Shown: in pieces, positions 47,997-57,228 of the stretch
Numbering within the stretch: the stretch's first letter is position 1
Layout of the letters: each line of letters begins with the position of its first letter
Assembly: GCF_022427965.1 (NCBI RefSeq)
Contig: NZ_JAKTTI010000016.1
Location: forward strand, 24,505-88,504
Reading direction: 5' to 3'
Source of the DNA: Fredinandcohnia quinoae
GTDB lineage: Bacteria > Bacillota > Bacilli > Bacillales > Bacillaceae_L
DNA: 64,000 bases
Translations under genes and position numbers: made by a program
Notes under the pieces: model-generated
Databases searched by the model: none
Told to the model about the DNA's origin: nothing
The model's input: only the letters and a program-made list of their open reading frames with translations

Positions 47997-49043
47997 ATGA
48001 AACAACAAGTTCTAGATTTCCTTCAACAAGAAATTGATCAAGAGCATATTCCTGGTGCAGTCATCCATGTCTCCTATCAAAATAACGTTTTATTTCAGGA
48101 AGCAATCGGAAATCGGGTAGTATTCCCTAAAAAGGAAGAAATGAAACGAAATACTATATTTGACCTTGCTTCCTTGACAAAGGTGGTTGCAACACTTCCT
48201 ATTATATTGAAATTAATGGAAGATGGGAAATTGCATCTAGATGATAAGGTCGGGTACCATTTACCTCGGTTTGAAACGAATGGTAAATCGGACATCACGA
48301 TAAAACAGTTGTTAACGCATACATCTGGTCTACCTGCACATTATGAATATTTTCGTGAATCATTAAAGACTGAGCAAATTTTGGAACGCATATATAATGA
48401 TCAACTGATAGCTGAGGCTGGCAAAAAGGTAATTTATAGTGATCTAGGCTTCATTACACTTTATAAATTAATAGAAGCAGTTACAGATGAAAAATTTGAA
48501 GCATATATCAAACGTGAATTATTCGACAAATTAGATATGCATGAAACGGTATTTCAACCAACCTTTGAAAGACAAAGGTATGCAGCAACTGAATATAGCG
48601 ATGCGTTGAAGGATTATAAACACGGAATCGTTCATGATGATAATACTGAGAGTATGGGTGGCATAAGTGGTCATGCTGGTTTGTTTTCAACCATTCAAGA
48701 TTTAGCGAATTATGCTTCTATGATTGAAAATGATGGTGTTTTTCGGGGGAACCGAATTTTATCAAAGCGATCATTACAAATAGCAAAAATGAATTATTCT
48801 CCTTTCAGTCACGAATATCGGGGGTTGGGTTGGATATTAAAAAGCCCAATACATTCGAGTTGCGGCGACCTTTTTTCAACCAGCTCTTATGGTCATACGG
48901 GCTATACGGGAACGAGCATCTGGTTTGATCCAGATATTCAGCTCCATGTCATTTTATTAACGAACAGGGTTCATTTTGGTAGAAAAGATCCAATCCTTCG
49001 ATTAAGGCCTAGGTTACACAATATGATACGTTCACATTTCTAA
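47997..49043 (+). CDS. Serine beta-lactamase-fold hydrolase, AmiE-like, no signal peptide
   Basis: 348 aa of the class C beta-lactamase/esterase fold: Ser59-x-x-Lys62 (DLASLTKV), Tyr motif YSDLGF, and GHTGYTGTSIW near the C-terminus. The same pattern is found in B. subtilis YbbE (AmiE), proposed to remove peptides from MurNAc in the murQ-nagZ-namZ cluster. This version starts MKQQVLDFLQ and has no signal peptide, so it should act in the cytoplasm. It overlaps no neighbour but is tightly packed between murQ and the deacetylase gene. Confidence 0.8.
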   Translation: MKQQVLDFLQQEIDQEHIPGAVIHVSYQNNVLFQEAIGNRVVFPKKEEMKRNTIFDLASLTKVVATLPIILKLMEDGKLHLDDKVGYHLPRFETNGKSDITIKQLLTHTSGLPAHYEYFRESLKTEQILERIYNDQLIAEAGKKVIYSDLGFITLYKLIEAVTDEKFEAYIKRELFDKLDMHETVFQPTFERQRYAATEYSDALKDYKHGIVHDDNTESMGGISGHAGLFSTIQDLANYASMIENDGVFRGNRILSKRSLQIAKMNYSPFSHEYRGLGWILKSPIHSSCGDLFSTSSYGHTGYTGTSIWFDPDIQLHVILLTNRVHFGRKDPILRLRPRLHNMIRSHF

Positions 49044-49062
49044 AGGGCGGGGGGAAAATAAC

Positions 49063-49779
49063 ATGGTAAATAAAATTCATTTAATGCTAATCGGAGCACA
49101 TTGTGGTGATGTTGAGCTTCAAGCTGGTGCAATTGCCCATAAATATGCAAAAGCAGGTCATGAGGTTACATTTCTTCATTTAACGGCAGGGGAAAAGGGA
49201 ACACCTGCAGGCTTAAGTGTTGAGGATTATCGTGAACAAAAAATAAAAGAGGCAGAAAAAGCAGCTGCTATTTTAGGAGCAAAGAGTATTACGCTTGATT
49301 ATAAAGACGCAGAATTAAAGGACGATGATGACACCATCTCGCATGTAGCAACTCTATTTCGAGAACTAAAACCAAATGTTGTCATTACACATTGGGAAAA
49401 TAGCATGCATCCAGATCATGCACTGTGTCCGAAAATTGTGCAAGCAGCATGGTTAAAAGCTGCTCTACCAGGTTTTGACCTTGATGGACTTTCTCCACAT
49501 TCATTGACGAGAATGTTCCATAGTGAGAATTGGGAGGATATGGAGGGTTACCTGCCTGATATATATGTAGATGTTACAGATGAGTTTGATAAGTATCTTG
49601 AAGCATTGTCCCAATATTGGTTCATTATGAATTCTAAGGACTTCCGATACTATGATTATTACAAGGCATTAGGAACGATGAGAGGGTGCCTAAATCGCAC
49701 AACATATGCGCAAACCTTGAAGTTTCCAACAGGAGCAAATGTTAGGAAAGGATCAATTATTCCTGGATTTGAGTTATAA
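49063..49779 (+). CDS. PIG-L/LmbE-family deacetylase with altered HPDD motif
   Basis: 238 aa, PIG-L fold. The usual zinc motif HPDD is replaced by H13-C-G-D16 (GAHCGDVELQAG). The metal ligands H13, D16 and the later HPDH are kept, but the Asp at position 15, catalytic base in characterised members such as MshB, is Gly. Relatives of the BshB type deacetylate GlcNAc-conjugates. Its place between amiE-like and nagZ suggests an amino-sugar substrate. Either another residue supplies the base or the chemistry differs. GGGGGG Shine-Dalgarno. Confidence 0.8.
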   Translation: MVNKIHLMLIGAHCGDVELQAGAIAHKYAKAGHEVTFLHLTAGEKGTPAGLSVEDYREQKIKEAEKAAAILGAKSITLDYKDAELKDDDDTISHVATLFRELKPNVVITHWENSMHPDHALCPKIVQAAWLKAALPGFDLDGLSPHSLTRMFHSENWEDMEGYLPDIYVDVTDEFDKYLEALSQYWFIMNSKDFRYYDYYKALGTMRGCLNRTTYAQTLKFPTGANVRKGSIIPGFEL

Positions 49780-49805
49780 ACATTGAAGAAAAGAGGTGCT
49801 TAAAA

Positions 49806-51410
49806 TTGACAAGCTTACGGGAAAAAGTCGGGCAACTGATGGTCATTGGCTTTAAAGGAACAACGGCTTCAGAGGAAATAAAGGAATTGATAAGAGAACA
49901 TCATGTAGGGGGGATTATCCTATTTGGACGGAACATTGGGACTCCCGAGGAAATTTTGAATGTAACGAATGAGCTTCAAAGGGTAGCGAGGGATGCAGGT
50001 CACAAAAAGCCACTACTTATTTGTTTAGACCAAGAAAATGGAGTAGTTCGGCGACTGGGAGAAGGGACAACTATTTTTCCTGGAGCAATGCTATTAGGAG
50101 CAACGAATGATCCAGAAAATGCGTACAAGGTAGGATTAGGTACTGGAAGAGAGCTAAAAGCGCTTGGAGTCAATTGGAACTTAGCACCAGTGTTAGATGT
50201 GAATAATAATCCAGACAACCCGGTTATCGGAGTGCGTTCATATGGTGAGTCAACTAAGAAAGTATCAGAGTTTGGAAAAATGGCCATGAAAGGTATGCAA
50301 GACGCGGGAATCATGACAACATTGAAGCACTTCCCAGGTCATGGCGATACAAATGTAGATTCACACTTAGACTTACCGGTTATTTCACATTCAATTGAAC
50401 GTCTTGAAGAAATTGAATTGAAGCCATTTAAAGATGCGATCCATGAAGGTGCTGATACAATCATGTCAGCTCATGTATATTTTCCAGCAATTGAGGACAC
50501 ACCTGGGGTCCCGGCCACTTTGTCAAAGAAGGTTATTACCGGACTTCTTCGTGAAAAGCTTTGCTTTGACGGTGTTGTAACAACAGACTGCATGGAAATG
50601 AATGCGATTGCAAATACAATCGGCACTGCCAATGGCGGTGTTGAAGCGGTTAAAGCTGGTGTTGATTTAATTATGGTGTCCCATCTTCACAATCTACAAA
50701 AGGATACAATCAATGCAATTGTTGCAGCTGTGGAAGCTGGAGATATTAACGAGACAATAATCGATGCAGCAGTTAGTCGGGTTTTACGATTAAAGGATAA
50801 ATATCTGAATTGGGATGAATTGAATCTTGACCAAGTGGCTGTTGTGCCATCTGTAGTTGGCTGTATCGAGCATGAAGCAGTAGCTACTGATATTTATAAA
50901 AAGGGTGTAACAATCGTTAAAAATAACGGAATCCTCCCATTAACACCAAATGGTGAACAAAGAGTGCTTGTTGTTTATTCGGAAAATAAATATACGATGC
51001 AAGTTGAGGATAAACGGTATTCTTCTATGTTTCTGGGACAATCAATAAAAGAAATTGATTCCCGTGCTGATGTTTTAGAGTTATCAAATCCACCTTCTGC
51101 TGATGAAATCAAAGATGTTGCTCTTAAAGCAAAGGCTTATGATGCAGTTGTCATTGGAACTTTAACAGTATTATCTGGTGATGCCCAAGTTAAGCTGGTA
51201 GAGAAAATATACGAAACCGGAGTCCCGGTTGTAGTTGTTGCAACAAGAAGTCCTTATGATATGGCGTATTTACCAGATGTACATGGGTATGTGTGCACAT
51301 ATGAATTTCCATATCCGGCACTTAAAATGGCTGCCAAAGCGATCTATGGTATCGAACAGGTTACAGGTCGTTTACCAGTGACAATCCCAAAAGATGCTGT
51401 GAAATCCTAA
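49806..51410 (+). CDS. nagZ: Cytoplasmic beta-N-acetylglucosaminidase, GH3
   Basis: 534 aa. GH3 catalytic domain with KHFPGHGDTNVDSH: the Asp185-Ser-His187 dyad typical of NagZ, and nucleophile Asp261 in VVTTDCMEMNAI. A C-terminal alpha/beta domain (about 350-534) follows. Role: releases non-reducing GlcNAc from GlcNAc-MurNAc or GlcNAc-anhydroMurNAc. The protein starts directly with the enzyme fold (MTSLREKVGQLMVIG) and has no signal peptide, unlike exported B. subtilis NagZ (642 aa). TTG start after AGAGGTG; 26-bp gap to the previous gene. Confidence 0.93.
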   Translation: MTSLREKVGQLMVIGFKGTTASEEIKELIREHHVGGIILFGRNIGTPEEILNVTNELQRVARDAGHKKPLLICLDQENGVVRRLGEGTTIFPGAMLLGATNDPENAYKVGLGTGRELKALGVNWNLAPVLDVNNNPDNPVIGVRSYGESTKKVSEFGKMAMKGMQDAGIMTTLKHFPGHGDTNVDSHLDLPVISHSIERLEEIELKPFKDAIHEGADTIMSAHVYFPAIEDTPGVPATLSKKVITGLLREKLCFDGVVTTDCMEMNAIANTIGTANGGVEAVKAGVDLIMVSHLHNLQKDTINAIVAAVEAGDINETIIDAAVSRVLRLKDKYLNWDELNLDQVAVVPSVVGCIEHEAVATDIYKKGVTIVKNNGILPLTPNGEQRVLVVYSENKYTMQVEDKRYSSMFLGQSIKEIDSRADVLELSNPPSADEIKDVALKAKAYDAVVIGTLTVLSGDAQVKLVEKIYETGVPVVVVATRSPYDMAYLPDVHGYVCTYEFPYPALKMAAKAIYGIEQVTGRLPVTIPKDAVKS

Positions 51411-51427
51411 AGAGGGGGCGATGATAG

Positions 51428-52588
51428 ATGGTTAATCAAAAATATGTTGTTGGCCTGATGTCTGGAACATCTTTAGATGGAATTGATGCCGCTCTTGTTT
51501 CGATTAGTGAAGAGGCAGGAAATATAGAGGTAAGACTCATACAATTTACTACTCTTCCATATTCAGATGTCATTAGAGGGAAAATTTTGCAGCTTTGTGA
51601 TCCAAAAACTGCCCACATTGAAGACATTTCGGCAATGAATATGTTGCTCGGTGAATTATTCGCAGATGCGGCTCAAAAGGTAGTAGTAGAGGCAAACATG
51701 ACGATGAGAGAAATAGATATGATCAGTTCACATGGTCAAACCATTTTTCATCAACCTGAAAATCTTGAAATTGATGGACATCAAGTCACATCAACTCTTC
51801 AAATTGGAGATATTGCAGTCATCGCAGAAAGAACGGGTGTAATGACAATTGGTGACTTCCGAACTAGGGACATGGCAGCTGGTGGTCAAGGAGCGCCTTT
51901 GGTACCATATGCTGATAATCTCTTATTTAGAGAAGAAAACCATGGACGTGTATTAGTGAATATTGGTGGGATTGCAAATATTACCGTATTACCGCCTAAA
52001 AATAGCGATAAAAGTGTACTTGCATTTGATACAGGACCAGGAAATATGATAATTGATGCATTTACAACATGGGCAACAAACGGTGTCAAAACATTTGATG
52101 AAAATGGAGACATTGCCGCTAATGGTCAAGTGCATGAGAACTGGCTCAATGAGTTACTCTCACATGAGTTTTTTAAGCAATCACCACCGAAAAGCACTGG
52201 TAGAGAGCAGTTCGGAATGGAGTATGCCCGAAAGCTTTGGGATCAAATGGGTCAACTCTCAAATGCAGATAAAATAGCAACCATTACAGAGTTAACATCT
52301 AGGAGTCTTGCAGCCGATATTTCTAGGTTCATAGAGGATTATCAACTTAAGGAAGTATTTATCAGTGGTGGGGGTTGGCATAATCATACATTAAGAAATA
52401 GCTTGAAAAGCATGTTGCCAGACGACATTACAATTGACAGTACAGACGCTCTAGGTATTCAAGGTGATGCAAAGGAAGCAGTTGTTTTTGCATTGCTTGG
52501 TTACCAATGTTCTATGAAACGCTCCAATAACCTACCATCTGCAACTGGTGCTACGAAGCCTGTTGTGATGGGGAAAGTTGCATTTTAG
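51428..52588 (+). CDS. anmK: Anhydro-N-acetylmuramic acid kinase
   Basis: 386 aa, ASKHA kinase with the AnmK signature VVGLMSGTSLDGIDAALV, SHGQTIFHQP, FDTGPGNMIID and ISGGGWHN. It hydrolyses the 1,6-anhydro bond of anhydroMurNAc while phosphorylating it to MurNAc 6-phosphate, the MurQ substrate. Its presence implies that products of lytic transglycosylases are consumed. It lies 17 bp after nagZ in the same operon, with GAGGGGG upstream. Confidence 0.95.
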   Translation: MVNQKYVVGLMSGTSLDGIDAALVSISEEAGNIEVRLIQFTTLPYSDVIRGKILQLCDPKTAHIEDISAMNMLLGELFADAAQKVVVEANMTMREIDMISSHGQTIFHQPENLEIDGHQVTSTLQIGDIAVIAERTGVMTIGDFRTRDMAAGGQGAPLVPYADNLLFREENHGRVLVNIGGIANITVLPPKNSDKSVLAFDTGPGNMIIDAFTTWATNGVKTFDENGDIAANGQVHENWLNELLSHEFFKQSPPKSTGREQFGMEYARKLWDQMGQLSNADKIATITELTSRSLAADISRFIEDYQLKEVFISGGGWHNHTLRNSLKSMLPDDITIDSTDALGIQGDAKEAVVFALLGYQCSMKRSNNLPSATGATKPVVMGKVAF

Positions 52589-52705
52589 TGATAAGACTAT
52601 TCGTGATACTGAAGGGGGGCGAGGGACAAGCAAAACATTTTGTAACAGGTTGTTGGGTCTTTTCAAAAGTGAAATTATTAGGATTATAACTAAGGGGGAA
52701 AACCA

Positions 52706-54037
52706 ATGAAGAAATTGTTTAGCCTTTTACTTGTTGCTATATTGTGTATTGGTGTTTTAGCAGCATGTAATAAAGACAAAGATAGCGCAGAAGGTAAGGA
52801 TGACAATGGAAAGCCTTGGACAGGTACAATTACAGTATGGGATGGTCCACGTTGGCCGGATAAAGATGATAACAAATACCACTGGATGGAAGCAAAAATC
52901 AAAGAATTTGAAGCAGCACACGAAGGTGTTAAGGTTAAGCTAGTTCAAGTACCTTGGGCAGAACTTCCTGACAAATTAGGTGTTTCAATCGCTGGTAAAT
53001 CGTGGCCGGATGTTGCCCCTGTTGATATTAGCGGGAGCGCAGTAAGTATTGACCATGTTGAACAAGGTGTTGTCGAATCAGTAGATGACCTTTACACAAA
53101 GGATGAATTGAAAGACTTTTATCCAAATGCACTTGATGCTTATACATTTGATGGAAAACTATACGGTGTACCAAACTCGATGACTGTTCACACAATGCTT
53201 TTAAACCTTGATCTTTTCAAAGAACGTGGAGTTGAGCCGCCTGCAAATGGTGAGTGGACTTGGGATGAATTTTTAGAAACTGCTGAAAAACTAACATTTG
53301 ACCGTGATGGCGATGGTAAAATTGATGTATATGGTTTCTCAACTTACATCATGCCTGGTTATTATGAAGCATGGCCTTTCTTCTATATCAATGGTGGAAG
53401 CCCGTTAAGTGACGATCTATCTGAATTTACATTTAATTCACCAGAAGCAGTTGAAGCCATTCAACAACTTGCTGACTTAAAACTTAAGGATAAAGTATCT
53501 CCTGAATCATCTGGTGGCCAAGATGTTGGTGGTACATTCCAAGCATGGGCTAATGAAGAGCAAAGAACAGTTGCAATGCAGCCTTGGGCAACATGGGCAA
53601 TTGGTGCAGCACAAGGTAAATATCCAACTAATTTTGCGGTAGCTAACTATCCAACTGGAAAAACAGGAGATCCTGTTACAATCGGTGGTGTAGGTGGTTG
53701 GACAATGTTCCACCAAGAAGAAGCAGGTAAAAAGAAAATGGTTGGAGAATTTATCAAACATATTTCTTCAACTGATGAACAATATACAATGGCAACAGAA
53801 TATGGTACTTTCCCAGCACGCATAAGCTCTGCTGACAAGGATCCATACAAAGATAATCCAGAAATGGCACGTGCACAAGAAATGTCTTCACAAGTTGTGA
53901 TGCTTCCACGTCACCCTGAGTGGAAAAAGATTGATGAAGCGATTCAAACAGAGCTTCAACTAGTATTCAATGGTGAAAAGACAGCAAAACAAGCAATGGA
54001 TGATGCTCAAAAGAAAGTTGACGAATTACTAAACTAA
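52706..54037 (+). CDS. Second sugar ABC transporter solute-binding lipoprotein
   Basis: 443 aa. Lipoprotein signal, lipobox VLAAC (Cys20), then a family 1 binding protein (TGTITVWDGPRWPD, GEWTWDEFLETAEKL, WAIGAAQGKYPTNFAVANYP). Trp-rich, as in proteins that bind oligosaccharides. Following anmK, it is a candidate importer of GlcNAc-MurNAc-type fragments. AAGGGGG Shine-Dalgarno. A hairpin separates it from its permease genes. Confidence 0.9.
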   Translation: MKKLFSLLLVAILCIGVLAACNKDKDSAEGKDDNGKPWTGTITVWDGPRWPDKDDNKYHWMEAKIKEFEAAHEGVKVKLVQVPWAELPDKLGVSIAGKSWPDVAPVDISGSAVSIDHVEQGVVESVDDLYTKDELKDFYPNALDAYTFDGKLYGVPNSMTVHTMLLNLDLFKERGVEPPANGEWTWDEFLETAEKLTFDRDGDGKIDVYGFSTYIMPGYYEAWPFFYINGGSPLSDDLSEFTFNSPEAVEAIQQLADLKLKDKVSPESSGGQDVGGTFQAWANEEQRTVAMQPWATWAIGAAQGKYPTNFAVANYPTGKTGDPVTIGGVGGWTMFHQEEAGKKKMVGEFIKHISSTDEQYTMATEYGTFPARISSADKDPYKDNPEMARAQEMSSQVVMLPRHPEWKKIDEAIQTELQLVFNGEKTAKQAMDDAQKKVDELLN

Positions 54038-54050
54038 GATGCAGCATGTT

Positions 54051-54080
54051 TGGCAGACCCTCCAAACTGGAGGTCTGCCA
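54051..54080 (+). promoter_or_regulatory. Stem-loop between binding-protein and permease genes
   Basis: TGGCAGACC(C)TCCA pairs with TGGAGGTCTGCCA around a 3-nt loop, one bulged C. No T tract follows. Such intercistronic hairpins commonly protect the upstream binding-protein mRNA and reduce downstream expression. Confidence 0.75.
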
Positions 54081-54107
54081 GGCTTTAAAGAAAGTGGGGG
54101 AATTAAT

Positions 54108-55025
54108 TTGAAACCCGTTCAGCAAACTGCTAACACAATAGATTTCAAAAAACCATCATTATTTACCCAAATAAAAAAGAATTATCCCGCCTATTTATTT
54201 TTACTTCCAAAATTAATCCTGTTTGTAGCATTTATTGCGATACCGGTTGTATGGGCATTCGTTTTATCCTTCCAGGAATATAAGATTTTTGGAAGTGAGT
54301 GGGCTGGCCTTGATAACTATATTAAAGTTTTTAAAAGTAATGCCTTTTACGATGCATTAGGGAATACTTTTCTTTTTACGGTTGTTACCGTTCCTTTTAA
54401 CGTTATAAGTGCACTTATCATTGCTTCTCTCATTCATCCACTTGGTAAAATGGCTCAAAGCTTTTTTCGTGGGGCATTTTACCTTCCAACGGTAACGTCA
54501 ATGGTTATCGTTGCGATGGTTTGGCGTTGGATGTATAACTATGATTTCGGATTATTTAACTATGTATTAGGCTGGTTTGGAATGGATCAGGTTAACTGGT
54601 TAGGACAATCCTCTACAGCGCTATGGTCACTCATTATCATGCAATGCTTAATTCCTTTTGGTGTTGGGATTATTCTATATCTCGCATCAATGGGGTCCAT
54701 ATCAAATGCATTATATGAAGCAGCGACAATTGATGGTGCGAATAGCTTCCAAAAATGGTACCGCATTACGTTACCTTTATTGAAGCCTTCGACACTATAT
54801 CTAGTGTTATTAAGTACAATTGGGTCATTCCAGGTATTTACCCAGATTATTATGATGACAGGCGGAGGACCTGGTACATCAACGGAGACGCTTGTTCATC
54901 TCATCTATAAAACTGGATTTAGAGACTTTGAATTCGGATATGCGGCTGCACAATCAGTTGTACTATTCTTTATCATTTTAGTATTTTCAATCATTCAATT
55001 CCGTGTACTTCGGTACGATGAATAG
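54108..55025 (+). CDS. Sugar ABC transporter permease (MalF-like), second system
   Basis: About 305 aa, six helices, EAA loop EAATIDGANSFQKWYRITLPLLKP. The open frame runs from 54039 but the first 23 codons encode the intercistronic hairpin. TTG 54108 lies 7 nt after GTGGGGG and gives an N-terminus (KPVQQTANTIDFKKPS) like that of homologues. Confidence 0.9.
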   Translation: MKPVQQTANTIDFKKPSLFTQIKKNYPAYLFLLPKLILFVAFIAIPVVWAFVLSFQEYKIFGSEWAGLDNYIKVFKSNAFYDALGNTFLFTVVTVPFNVISALIIASLIHPLGKMAQSFFRGAFYLPTVTSMVIVAMVWRWMYNYDFGLFNYVLGWFGMDQVNWLGQSSTALWSLIIMQCLIPFGVGIILYLASMGSISNALYEAATIDGANSFQKWYRITLPLLKPSTLYLVLLSTIGSFQVFTQIIMMTGGGPGTSTETLVHLIYKTGFRDFEFGYAAAQSVVLFFIILVFSIIQFRVLRYDE

Positions 55026-55037
55026 GAGGGGAACCAT

Positions 55038-55994
55038 ATGCAAAAATTAAATAAATTAGTCATCTATGTGTTATTACTTATATTCTCAGTCGTTTCCCTC
55101 TTGCCATTGTATTGGGTATTTAGTACATCCTTACAATTAAGCAGTTATCAGGATGAAGACTTAGAAAGATCTGTATCCTATGTTGATTCAAATCCACCGA
55201 AGATGTATCCGATGGGGATCCCGGAGTATTTTGAACACTGGGGAAAAGCAAGAGATGCTGATAAGGCTGGAGATGTGGAAGCCGAAGTGTATCATCGTGA
55301 TATTATGCGTGAAATTGTGAAGGATAGCTTCTCTGGTTTCGTAACATTATTTAAAAAGAATAATATTGGTATTTGGTTCTTAAACAGTGCTTATATAGCG
55401 ATTGTTGTTACGATTGGTATTCTATTATTTGACTCAATGGCAGGCTATGTTCTTGCCAAAAAGAATTTCCCGGGGCGAAATCTAATATTCTATGCCATCG
55501 TAGGTACGATGATGATTCCAGGACAGGTAACATTGGTGCCTTTATTCATGATGGTTAAAAATCTAGGAATCATGGACACGCATTGGGCGCTTATTTTCCC
55601 TGATTTAGCGATGGTATTTGGAGTATTCTTAATGAGACAATTCATGTACTCCGTTCCGAATGAGCTCTTAGATGCTGCAAAAATAGATGGTGCTGGCGAA
55701 TGGAAAACATTTTGGAAAATCGTTCTTCCATTGGCACGACCAGGCTTGGCTGCACTAGGAATCTTCACCTTCATGAATGTGTGGAATTCATTCCTATGGC
55801 CAATCATTGTCCTAAATGACGCAAACCTATACACATTACCAGTAGGATTGAAGTCCCTGCAGGATGCAAACCTAGCAAGCTTTAAACTATTAATGAGTGG
55901 TGCGGCTATTGCATCAATTCCAATGATTATTGTATTCATCATGTTCCAAAAGCACTTTGTAAAAGGCTTAACATTAGGTGGAGTGAAGGAATAA
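55038..55994 (+). CDS. Sugar ABC transporter permease (MalG-like), second system
   Basis: 318 aa, six helices, EAA loop LLDAAKIDGAGEWKTFWKIVLPLARP. The first extracellular loop is enlarged (about residues 35-110), which is unusual for a MalG-type subunit. AGGAGGGG Shine-Dalgarno. As in the first system, no ATPase gene follows; a terminator does. Confidence 0.9.
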   Translation: MQKLNKLVIYVLLLIFSVVSLLPLYWVFSTSLQLSSYQDEDLERSVSYVDSNPPKMYPMGIPEYFEHWGKARDADKAGDVEAEVYHRDIMREIVKDSFSGFVTLFKKNNIGIWFLNSAYIAIVVTIGILLFDSMAGYVLAKKNFPGRNLIFYAIVGTMMIPGQVTLVPLFMMVKNLGIMDTHWALIFPDLAMVFGVFLMRQFMYSVPNELLDAAKIDGAGEWKTFWKIVLPLARPGLAALGIFTFMNVWNSFLWPIIVLNDANLYTLPVGLKSLQDANLASFKLLMSGAAIASIPMIIVFIMFQKHFVKGLTLGGVKE

Positions 55995-56006
55995 TAATAG
56001 TAATCT

Positions 56007-56037
56007 AAAAAAGAGAGAATACCTTCTCTCTTTTTTT
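56007..56037 (+). terminator. Terminator after second ABC transporter
   Basis: AAAAAAGAGAGAA, TACC loop, TTCTCTCTTTTTTT. It lies between the permease and namZ, so namZ depends on read-through or its own promoter. Confidence 0.88.
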
Positions 56038-56055
56038 GAAAGAAGGTTTTAGTGT

Positions 56056-57207
56056 ATGAAAATTGGTCTTGATAACTTCCTAGAGAATCACGTACAAAAA
56101 TTTAAAGGAAAACGGATTGGTCTCGTTACGAATATGACAGGAGTTAATCAGTCCCTGACTCCGACCATCGATCTTTTCCATGAACATCCTGATATCCACC
56201 TTGCAGCCCTTTATGGTCCTGAACATGGAATCCGTGGAGATGCAAAAGAGGGCGAAAAGGTAGAGTCATTTGTTGACCCTTATACGAAGGTTCAGGTGTA
56301 TAGCTTATATGGAGCGTCAAAAAAGCCGAGTAAAGAAATGCTTGATCCGGTTGATGTTATCTTTTTCGATTTACAGGATATTGGAGCAAGGTACTATACG
56401 TTTATTTATACGATGGCATATGTCATGGAGGCATGTGCAGAACAAGGAAAGCATTTTGTTGTATTAGACAGACCCAATCCGATTTCAGGTACGATAATTG
56501 AAGGTAATTTAGTAGCGGAAGAGTTCAAATCATTTGTGGGATTATACCCAATCCCGAATCGGCATGGGATGACAGTTGGAGAAATTGCACAAATGTATAA
56601 GTACGAATTTGGGATTAATTGTGAACTGACAGTAATTCCAATGGTGGGCTGGAATCGAGATATGTACTATGACGAAACTGGCCTTTTTTGGGTGCCGCCG
56701 TCACCAAATACAACGGGAATTGATATGAGCATTTTGTATCCAGGCACATGCTTAGTTGAAGGTACAAATTTATCAGAGGGTAGAGGAACAACTCGACCAT
56801 TTGAGTATGTTGGCAGTCCTTATGTGGATGGATACCGTCTTGCTAAGGCTTTTAATGCAAAAAAGCTACCAGGTGTGCTTGCACGTCCGACTTCTTTCAT
56901 TCCAACATATCAGAAGCATAAGGAGCAGATTTGTGAGGGAGTACAGCTTCATCTTGTGGATAGAACGGCTATACATTCTTTAGCAACGGGCTTGGCATTA
57001 TTAGAAACAATTGCAGAGATGTATCCGAATGACTTTGAATTTGTTCAATTCGGAGAAAAGAAAAGGTATATGTTTGATTTACTTGCTGGTACAAATGAAT
57101 TACGTGATTTAATTGTGCGTGGGAAAACAAGTACATTCTTAGAGGGATGCAGGGTTCAAGAAGAGGCATTTAGAAAGCAGCGGGAACCTTATTTATTGTA
57201 TAAATAA
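56056..57207 (+). CDS. namZ: Exo-beta-N-acetylmuramidase NamZ (GH171), no signal peptide
   Basis: 383 aa, formerly DUF1343. Conserved blocks: RIGLVTNMTGV, ALYGPEHGIRGDA (Glu56 in GPEHG, a candidate catalytic residue), FFDLQDIGARYYTFIYTM, LDRPNPISG, EGTNLSEGRGTTRPFEYVGSP. NamZ of B. subtilis releases MurNAc from non-reducing ends of glycan fragments and is exported. This protein starts MKIGLDNFLENHVQKFKGKR, with no signal peptide, so it should work in the cytoplasm. AAGAAGG Shine-Dalgarno. Confidence 0.93.
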   Translation: MKIGLDNFLENHVQKFKGKRIGLVTNMTGVNQSLTPTIDLFHEHPDIHLAALYGPEHGIRGDAKEGEKVESFVDPYTKVQVYSLYGASKKPSKEMLDPVDVIFFDLQDIGARYYTFIYTMAYVMEACAEQGKHFVVLDRPNPISGTIIEGNLVAEEFKSFVGLYPIPNRHGMTVGEIAQMYKYEFGINCELTVIPMVGWNRDMYYDETGLFWVPPSPNTTGIDMSILYPGTCLVEGTNLSEGRGTTRPFEYVGSPYVDGYRLAKAFNAKKLPGVLARPTSFIPTYQKHKEQICEGVQLHLVDRTAIHSLATGLALLETIAEMYPNDFEFVQFGEKKRYMFDLLAGTNELRDLIVRGKTSTFLEGCRVQEEAFRKQREPYLLYK

Positions 57208-57228
57208 GACAAAGGGGAATCGAAGAAA

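Noticed and set aside
55490..55942. 150-codon frame antisense to the MalG-like permease
   Set aside because: Shadow frame; its hydrophobicity only mirrors the transmembrane codons.
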